DNA of 64,000 bases from the NCBI RefSeq assembly GCF_010015585.1, contig NW_022985067.1:1-64000 (forward strand), given 5' to 3'. Under the pieces are notes generated by a model. It was not told the DNA's origin. It saw only the letters and a list, made by a program, of their open reading frames with translations, and made no database searches. The position numbers and the translations under genes are program-made. Position 1 is the first letter of the stretch; each line of letters begins with the position of its first letter. This DNA comes from Eremomyces bilateralis CBS 781.70 (taxonomy: Eukaryota > Ascomycota > Dothideomycetes > Eremomycetales > Eremomycetaceae). Positions 57,441 through 64,000 of this stretch are shown one piece after another.

Positions 57441-59411
57441 TTAAATATGTATTGGGGACTGTCCTTCCACGGCGATGATATCCGGCACGTCGCGGATATC
57501 CGTCGTGTCCTGCGTATTCAGATCCACCACCCGCAGCGATTCAATCCGCAGCAGTCCTGGAGAAAGGGGGAGGAATTCGAGCTCGGTGGAATAGCACGCG
57601 GCCGCAACAAGCGGACTAGGAGCACGTTAGCTGGACCGTAAATGTGACTGATGCGCCAATACTTACCCAACTCGCAAGTCTGTAGTGAGACAGACCAGTT
57701 CCGCCGGTTCCATTTCCCCCGTCCTAAGCATCCCATACAGCAAATTCGCCTCCACCACCGGCTCCGCCAACTTTTCCTCATCGCTTGCCTCCGTCCCAGA
57801 CGTCCGCTTCTCCTGTCCCCCCGTCCCACTCAACCGATCCCCCCGCCGCGGCGTACGCCGCTTCGACACCGCAAGTACGGCCAGCCGCACCAGTGACTCC
57901 GACCGATTAACGATGAACAGCTTCCACGTAAACACCTCCCCCACGCGCACTTCGCTCGGCGCCGAGATCGTGATCACCACCCCGGAGTCGGTCGTCATGC
58001 TATGCGACGTCCCCGGTCGCTCGATGTCCGTAGATCCGGACCCGCGGTGCCCGTCGGGTCCGGGGCCCGGGGGCAGGCTGCGGGGGATCTCGATGGAGGT
58101 GGACTGGTGGAGGAGGGTGGAGCGGGTGCGGGAGTGGCCGAACTTGGTGTGCGTGGAGAAGTCGACGGGCATGCTCCAGGCAATGGCGAGGCGTGGGCGG
58201 CAGGTCGCGGAGACGAGCGCGGTGCCGGTGATGTGCAGGCGGAGTTGGTGTTTGCGGGACTCGTTGGATAGAAGCTCGTCGAGGGAGGGGTCGGGGTTGA
58301 GGCGGTAGAGACAGGTGACTTGGTCGCCGGGTTGGCATTGGATGGGCAGGTTGGTGCCGAATGGAGTTACGACGCCCTGCGATAGGGACATGGAGATGTC
58401 GGTAATCAAGATGTCCGCGGAGGCGAACGGCGTGATCTCAAAATCGAACGACGCGACCAGATCGTTCGTCTTCGGTGGGGAAGCGCTCTTCGAATAGCGG
58501 ATCCGCCATAATAGTGGTGGTGCAGCTCGGTACATCCTCTTTTGCCCGGTCGTCCGAATGGGCCGAGCGACCTGTGGGGTTATGGTGTTCGACGGAACTA
58601 CTTTCGTGATTCGAAGTGCTGAGAGCCGTGGTCCAACTCCGGCAAAGGTAGGGTCGTGGGAGAATGGCTCCAGCAGGTTCATGGCCGCCGGGACGCCGCT
58701 TGGGAGGTAGTCTTCGGTCGAGGGGGTATCTAGAGATGGATCTGGAGCCAATGCTCCGGAGACGGCGAAGAACACGGCGACTTTCTGCAACTTCATACGA
58801 GGGCGGGCTAACGTGATACGTGCGTTAATATCAAGACCATCGTGCATGGAAAGGAGGGTATACCTAGGGGGATGGTTGCTTTCCAGAACAAATATATCGT
58901 TTGTTTGGAATCGGACTCATCGTCACTCTGGGTGCCGCTTGCTGCTACGATCGGCTCTTCGGCCGTGTTTACAGCGGTCGAATGCAGCATCTCCTTCGCA
59001 GGAGGCGGCGGCTGGTTCGGTCTCGCATCTCCGTGTCTGGGGAACGGCGGAGGGGGGATTCCCGTCGCCCATGTCTCAATATTCACCTCTAGTTTCGACA
59101 GCAGCGGATTCAAGACCGCTTCTGATACCAGCGGCGTTCGAAGCACCACGTAGACGTCCACCACCTCATCTATGATCGGTCAGATACTCGTTCAGCACTT
59201 AAATCGAGGGACCCAAACCGAGCAATAAAAACGGCCGCTGTTGAACGAATGCCGGTAGATGCCCGTCGTCGTCCTGACCGTCGCCATCCCATTCTTCCAA
59301 GCTCTTCTTCAAGTCCAACTGCGAATCAGCGGGGACGATCACGTCCAGCACCGAGTTTTCGATGAACTCGGCCACATCTTGAGGCGAGGGTTCCGATATC
59401 GTGCCAGGCAT
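57441..59411 (-). CDS. TRS65: TRAPP-II complex subunit Trs65
   Basis: Exons 59411-59219, 59169-58864, 58807-57667 and 57615-57441 give 604 aa. Trs65 is the fungal subunit that dimerises TRAPP-II, the exchange factor for Golgi Rab GTPases. Matching blocks are RPFLLLDEVVDVYVVLRTPLVSE, YLFWKATIPLARPRMKLQKVAVFFAVSGAL, EDYLPSGVPAAMNLLEPFSHDP, LSALRITKVVPS, LVASFDFEITPFASADILI, PIQCQPGDQVTCLYRL, VRVGEVFTWKLFIVNRSESLVRLAV, and the C-terminal LEFLPLSPGLLRIESLRVVDL. Together these give the Ig-like C-terminal part of the family. Acceptor and donor choices all preserve phase. Confidence 0.88.
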
Positions 59412-59946
59412 GGCTCTTTTGTAGCACTCCGTAGTTGAGGAGTATGAATAGGAGGTGTGGTACATGTACTTTTCATGCCACACAGCCCCTGAGTCCCTGA
59501 ATGGAGGCTCCCAGGCCCAAACAGCGTGAAGCGGGAGACGGGAAATTAATTCATAACCGCGTAATTTTTCCTTTTTCTTTCTTCAATTTTGAACACGACG
59601 CCGGTAGTTCAACCCGATTTTATTAACTGATTCTAGTGAAAATGCCTATATCGGTATTATTCAGATGATCGACCACAGCGCGTTTGTTTCGTGAACTGTC
59701 AACTGTGAAGGTTGGATGTGCACGGACCACATACCGCCGACTTTCAGATTTGAACCGTAGAGAGTTCTTGTTCAGTCGCGAATGGAGTTATTACACAGGC
59801 AATATCTTGTTGAAATCACTCCCGTATCCGATCCCATACCTCTTTCACTGAATCCTAGAGTCGCCGTGAGACCCTTGATCCTCTAACCAGAGTATCGTGG
59901 GATTCTCCATAGCCTCTCCTTCGTCGCTACGTTTGCAGCTGGCGCG
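59412..59946. promoter_or_regulatory. Divergent TRS65/PRP40 promoter
   Basis: The gap is 535 bp. A T-rich tract (TTTTTCCTTTTTCTTTC-like, about 59565-59585) is present, typical of nucleosome-poor fungal promoters. No coding is seen. Confidence 0.45.
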
Positions 59947-62488
59947 ATGAACGGCCTTCCTCCGCGACCAGGTCTCTGGCAGGAGGCCAAAAGCCCCGAT
60001 GGACGGGTATACTTTTACAATACGCAGACCAAGGCGACACAATGGACGAAACCGGAGGATCTGATGACCCCCGCGGAGGTTGGTCTACCACCTGGTATAT
60101 CCTGTTCTCACATCCCATGCATGCTAACCCGTCACTCACAGCGCGCTCTCCAGAGTCAGCCATGGAAGGAGTATAGCAGTGAAGGCGGCAAGAAATATTG
60201 GTACAATACCGAGTCGAAACAGAGTACATGGGAAATGCCCGAAGTCTACAAGAATGCTCTTGCGCAATCTCAAGATCAGCTCCCGCAGCGACCACCTCCC
60301 CCGTAGGTCACCCAAATGCCTTAAATCCCCTCATCTAACGTGTTATAGTGCATTTGTCGCTGGGGGCATGGCCGCGTACTCCCCTGCCCCTACCAGAGAC
60401 CGCGATCCGAGAGACCGTGACCACAGAGACCGCGATGATAGTTATCAACAAGACCGTCCAGGGCCTGACCGCTACTCCTCCTACAACGAGCCACATCGAT
60501 CTAGCTTCGCTCCCTCCAGCGATGAGCCATACTACGGGACCCCCGACGAAGCCGAGAGCGCGTTCTTCAAGCTCCTTCGCCGAAGCGGCGTTCAACCCGA
60601 CTGGACATGGACACAGATGGTTCGCGCCTGCGCGAAAGACCCCCAGTATCGTGCGATCAAGGATCCGAAAGACCGCAAGGTTGCGTTCGAGAAGTTCGTC
60701 ACCGAAGTCCGCACGCAAGAGAAGGAGCGCGAGAAGGAACGACAAGCGAAGGTCCGCGCCGACTTCATCAATATGCTGAAGAGCCATCCCGAGATCAAGT
60801 ACTACACTAGGTGGAAGTCGATCCGTCCGATTATCGAGGGCGAGACTGCATTCAGGGCAGCGAAATCCGAGGACGAGCGGACTGCGCTGTTCAATGAATA
60901 CCGCGACGAGTTGTGGAAATCGCATTCAATCGAGGAAGAAACCCTACGCAAGACAGGTCTCAACCAGTTGACGGAGATGCTCAAAGTCATGGTGGTAGAT
61001 CCGTATACAAGGTGGTTAGAAGCCCACAATAAGCTCCAAGAGAATCATCGATTCAAATCCGAGCCGGCGTTGGGGGCGCTCAATACGTTGGATGTCATGA
61101 AATCATTCGAGAACCACATCAAGTCGCTTGAGCGGAATCACAACGAAGCTCGCCAGAAAGAGAAGCAAAAGAAATATCGAACAGAGCGCCAGAATCGAGA
61201 TAAGTTCATCGCGCTGCTTAACGAGCTTAAGCGGGCAGGTAAGATCAAGGCTGGCAAGTCCTGGTCCAGCATCCATCCACTAGTCGAGAAAGACCCACGA
61301 TTCGATGCGATCCTTGGTCAGAGCGGCTCCGGCCCTCTTGAGCTATTCTGGGATATTGTCGAAGAAGAAGAGCGCCTCTACCGCGCCCGACGCAACGATG
61401 TGTTGGATCTTCTCGACGATCGACAATTCGAGATCACTCAGAAGACAACACTGGCCGAGTTCACCCACCTCCTCTCTGCCGATCGCCGAACCGCTTCCAT
61501 CGATCCCGACATCGCATCCCTCATCTTCAACCGCCTGCGCGACAAAGTGGTCAAACGCGCCGAAGACAACAAGTTCACCGCCGAGCGGCAACAACGCAAA
61601 GCTGTCGACGCGTTACGCTCACGCATCAAGCGCCTCGCCGACCCTCCCGTCACCGCCACCGACACCTGGGACCTGGTCCGACCCCGCCTCGAAAAATCCG
61701 ACGAGTTCCGCGCCCTCGACTCCGACGAGCTCCGCAAGAGCGCCTTTGAGAAAGTTGTCCGCCGCCTCAAAGAGCGCGACGAGGATCACGAAAAGGAGAA
61801 AGAACGCTCCAAGCGCGACAAGGACCACCGCCGCGATGACCGCGATCGCGACCGAGGCGACCGCGACCGAGGAGACCGATATCGCGGCGAACGCAACGGC
61901 TACCCCTCCCGCCGCCACCGCACCCGCAGCCCCGACCACGACCCCTACGAAGCCGACCGCCGCAAAGCGCAAGCGGACCGCGAGCGGCAGTACCGCAAAT
62001 CCAGCGCCGGGGTGTCGCCGCCGCCACCGCCGCGGAGCACGCGCGACCGCGACGATCGGGGCCGGCGGGTGAGCGGCGGGGGCCACTATGATCGGGAAAG
62101 GAGGGAACGGGAGGCGGAGCGGGAGCGGCTGTATGTCAACCGGGGGGATCCAAGGGAGCGGAGCAGTGAGTTGGATTATGGGGATTCGCGGTCGGGGAGC
62201 GTGCGGAGGAGGAGGGAAAGCGATGCGGAGAGTTTGGGGAGTCGGCGGGAGGTGAAGGTGAGTGGCATTCCCGGATTTTTTTTCCCGCGAGTTTCTAGAG
62301 AGGGTGGGCTGACGTGCTGGAAATAGCGAACACGACGCGAGCATGAGGTTCGCGAACCGGCGCTCTCCCCGCGCGAGTCGAAGAACCCGCGGAGGTCGCG
62401 GACGAGAACGCCGGCGCCGCTGCCGAAGGAGGATCCGGCGGGTGGGTATAAATCAGGGAGCGAGGAGGGCGAGATCGAGGAAGATTGA
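59947..62488 (+). CDS. PRP40: Pre-mRNA splicing factor Prp40
   Basis: Exons 59947-60078, 60142-60302, 60349-62257 and 62327-62488 give 787 aa. This U1 snRNP factor bridges the 5' splice site and branch site. Two WW domains open the protein: [24 protein letters not shown] and [23 protein letters not shown]. Several FF domains follow, for example [61 protein letters not shown] and [23 protein letters not shown]. The C-terminal 200 residues are an Arg/Asp/Glu/Ser-rich tail with [11 protein letters not shown] repeats and an acidic end ([11 protein letters not shown]), larger than in yeast Prp40 but common in filamentous fungi. Confidence 0.95.
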
Positions 62489-63416
62489 GGGGAATCATGG
62501 AGACAATGGGGATCACCTTGCTGAAAGAGTCGTGGGCTTCGAGAAGGCCATCAGAGCGTTTTCAGAGTGGAGTTGACCGGTGAGTGGATACGTAAATCAT
62601 GAACTGCTTCACACGCTACTCATCTGGATCCGCACCGGGCGAAGAAAATAACGGGGAAAACGCAATGGCTTCTTTTGCGTCGTTGTCGTCCTCCTCGATG
62701 AAGCGCGATGGGTTCGAGGGAGGGGTTGTTGGGACCGTGTATGTTGTTCCAATTACCTTCGCACCTTTTTTTGCAGGTTTATCAAAAGTTTTAATTGCCC
62801 CAGGCATGCAGCAAGCGCACAATTCATGGTCCAGTAAGAAGACGCGAGAGAGAGACACGTATCGTAGCACGCACGACCAGACCATGTTCGGATCTCGGGC
62901 TCACAACGCGAGAGGAGACGTGAGACATCCCACGACGTATGTCAGCTGGCAGAGGAATGTTTGCATTCTAATCTACCTCATAGTGAAATATCCTGTTGCC
63001 TGGAAAGGAAAATTCATGTCTCCAGCGAGTGAACAATTGGTCGGTGAGAATCTCAAACAAGCATCCGAACGGTAAGTTGTCCCATCCGTTCTTCCATCTG
63101 GCACCCCCCGGCGCGTCAGGCAACTCCACACCCTCCTGTCGCCCGCGCCCTCCCTTCGGTTGACGAAGGGAGGATCTCATCATCCATGTGTCCCCGACGC
63201 TCTACCAGCCAGGGCGGACCGCATCCGCGCGAGAATCTTCAAGAGCACGCCTCTCTATCTCGGTAGCCGTCGAGGATCGTGTCATCATCGTCGTCCGCAT
63301 CGTCATCGTCGCTGTCTGCTTCCCCAGTCGCCGACTTTTGGCCACTGCCCGATTTTTTAGTCTTGCTCTTCACGCGCTTGCGCGAGGAGCGCTTCTTGGA
63401 ATCATCCGAGGCGTCT
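62489..63416. other. Convergent spacer, 0.9 kb, with a possible small gene
   Basis: It lies between PRP40 and RLI1. A GAC/GAT-rich (on minus) microsatellite-like run lies at about 63277-63316. A 63-codon minus-strand frame is listed separately. The rest shows no coding. Confidence 0.45.
62616..62807 (-). CDS. Possible small protein, 63 aa
   Basis: The ATG at 62807 opens a frame beginning MPGAIKTFDKPAKKGAKV, with a Pro/Thr-rich middle (TTYTVPTTPPSNPSRF) and an acidic end. The upstream sequence on this strand is pyrimidine-rich (CTCTCTCTCGCGTCTTCTTAC), like a fungal 5' leader. I do not recognise a family. Composition is protein-like, but a chance frame is not excluded. Confidence 0.35.
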   Translation of the reverse strand: MPGAIKTFDKPAKKGAKVIGTTYTVPTTPPSNPSRFIEEDDNDAKEAIAFSPLFSSPGADPDE

Positions 63417-64000
63417 TCAACTATCATCTTCTAGGAAGAACTGTGGGAGGGAAAAGGTCAGTGGTGAATCTACGGAGGTGGGTTCCCGAGAGTACTTACG
63501 TAGTTTCCGCCCAACTTCTGCTCCTGGTCCAACTGGCTGCCAGCCTTGTTGATCCGCGGGCGGTAGCTGGTCGGATCGCGGCGGAAGGTGACGTCGAGGT
63601 TCTTGAGGAACTTGTTGCAGCCCGTCAGGAGGCTCTCCGGGGTGTTGGCACGGGCCTTGATGGCCGGCTTCCCGTCGAACACGATGACGCGGTCAGCGAG
63701 GTAGGTGGCCATGATGAAATCGTGCTCGACGACGAAGGCGGTCTTCTTCGCGTGCATGATGAAGCGTTTGATGACGCGGGCGGCCACGATACGCTGCTCG
63801 GAGTCGAGGTAACTGCAAACTTGTTAGATAGGCAATCAATATAATCTGTGATGATACTTACGCGCTCGGTTCGTCGATGACGTAGATGTCGGCCGGCATT
63901 CCCAGTGCCAGAACGATGGCGACACGTTGCAATTCACCACCGGACAGATGCTGCACCTCCTGGTCGATGAAGTCGTCGATCTTCAGCGGCTTGTAGACAT
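63417..64000 (-). CDS. RLI1: RLI1/ABCE1 ribosome-recycling ATPase, C-terminal part
   Basis: The gene enters from the right edge, so only the last part of the second ATPase domain is present. Exons 64000-63862, 63812-63500 and 63440-63417 read [32 protein letters not shown] (ABC signature), [11 protein letters not shown] (Walker B with catalytic Glu), the switch-His region [23 protein letters not shown], then [23 protein letters not shown]. It ends [32 protein letters not shown]1 splits ribosomes after termination and has N-terminal iron-sulphur clusters, outside this window. The final exon is 24 nt and restores the expected NYFFL ending. A second acceptor 10 bases further on would give a different, longer tail. 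Confidence 0.95.

Noticed and set aside
1-64000. tRNA, rRNA, CRISPR or bacterial-type operon signals
   Set aside because: Scanning by eye found no convincing B-box, rRNA conserved block or regularly spaced repeat; the window is plainly eukaryotic.

Overview
The window is nuclear DNA of a filamentous ascomycete. The evidence is the short spliceosomal introns (mostly 44-70 bp, GT..AG, with CTAAC/CTGAC-like branch sites), compact genes on both strands, and the protein families present: fungal Zn2Cys6 regulator, MARVEL-domain protein, IML2, Trs65, CYP504 P450 and Fot1/pogo transposon. The protein style and the homogentisate genes fit Pezizomycotina, probably Eurotiomycetes; I cannot name the species. 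I rebuilt exon structures by hand from splice sites and reading phase, so every multi-exon model below closes in frame, but none has been checked against RNA.

Layout. 0.7-7.6 kb: a small putative mitochondrial protein, then a catabolic group made of homogentisate 1,2-dioxygenase (minus), fumarylacetoacetase (plus) and a CYP504-type P450 (plus). This forms a phenylacetate/tyrosine to homogentisate to fumarate route lacking only maleylacetoacetate isomerase. 7.6-16.3 kb: gene-poor, with a secreted type-B carboxylesterase and a broken pogo/Fot1 element into which a Tc1/mariner-like element has inserted. 16.3-34.1 kb: dense genes for a MARVEL membrane protein, an MFS transporter, retromer VPS26, a WRAP53/Swt21-like WD protein, a TBC Rab-GAP, a Spartan-type DNA-protein crosslink protease, a disordered basic protein, a DUF202 membrane protein, RPA32 and the ribosome-biogenesis helicase Dbp10.

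34.1-41.2 kb is a 7-kb stretch with no convincing gene, lying upstream of a Zn2Cys6 transcription factor (41.2-43.2 kb). 44.3-64 kb is again dense housekeeping: a DnaJ protein, Dbp4, mitochondrial ribosomal protein uL23m, IML2, proteasome subunit Sem1/Dss1, phosphoglycerate kinase, an Mpv17/PMP22 protein, TRAPP-II subunit Trs65, splicing factor Prp40, and the 3' end of RLI1/ABCE1 running off the right edge.

I found no tRNA, rRNA or CRISPR. No wholly new system is evident. The observations most worth a second look are the P450-homogentisate linkage with a shared upstream motif, the nested transposons with a 4-bp non-TA flank duplication, an alternative 3' splice site in RLI1 that opens a charged tail, the 7-kb empty region before the regulator, and several micro-exons.
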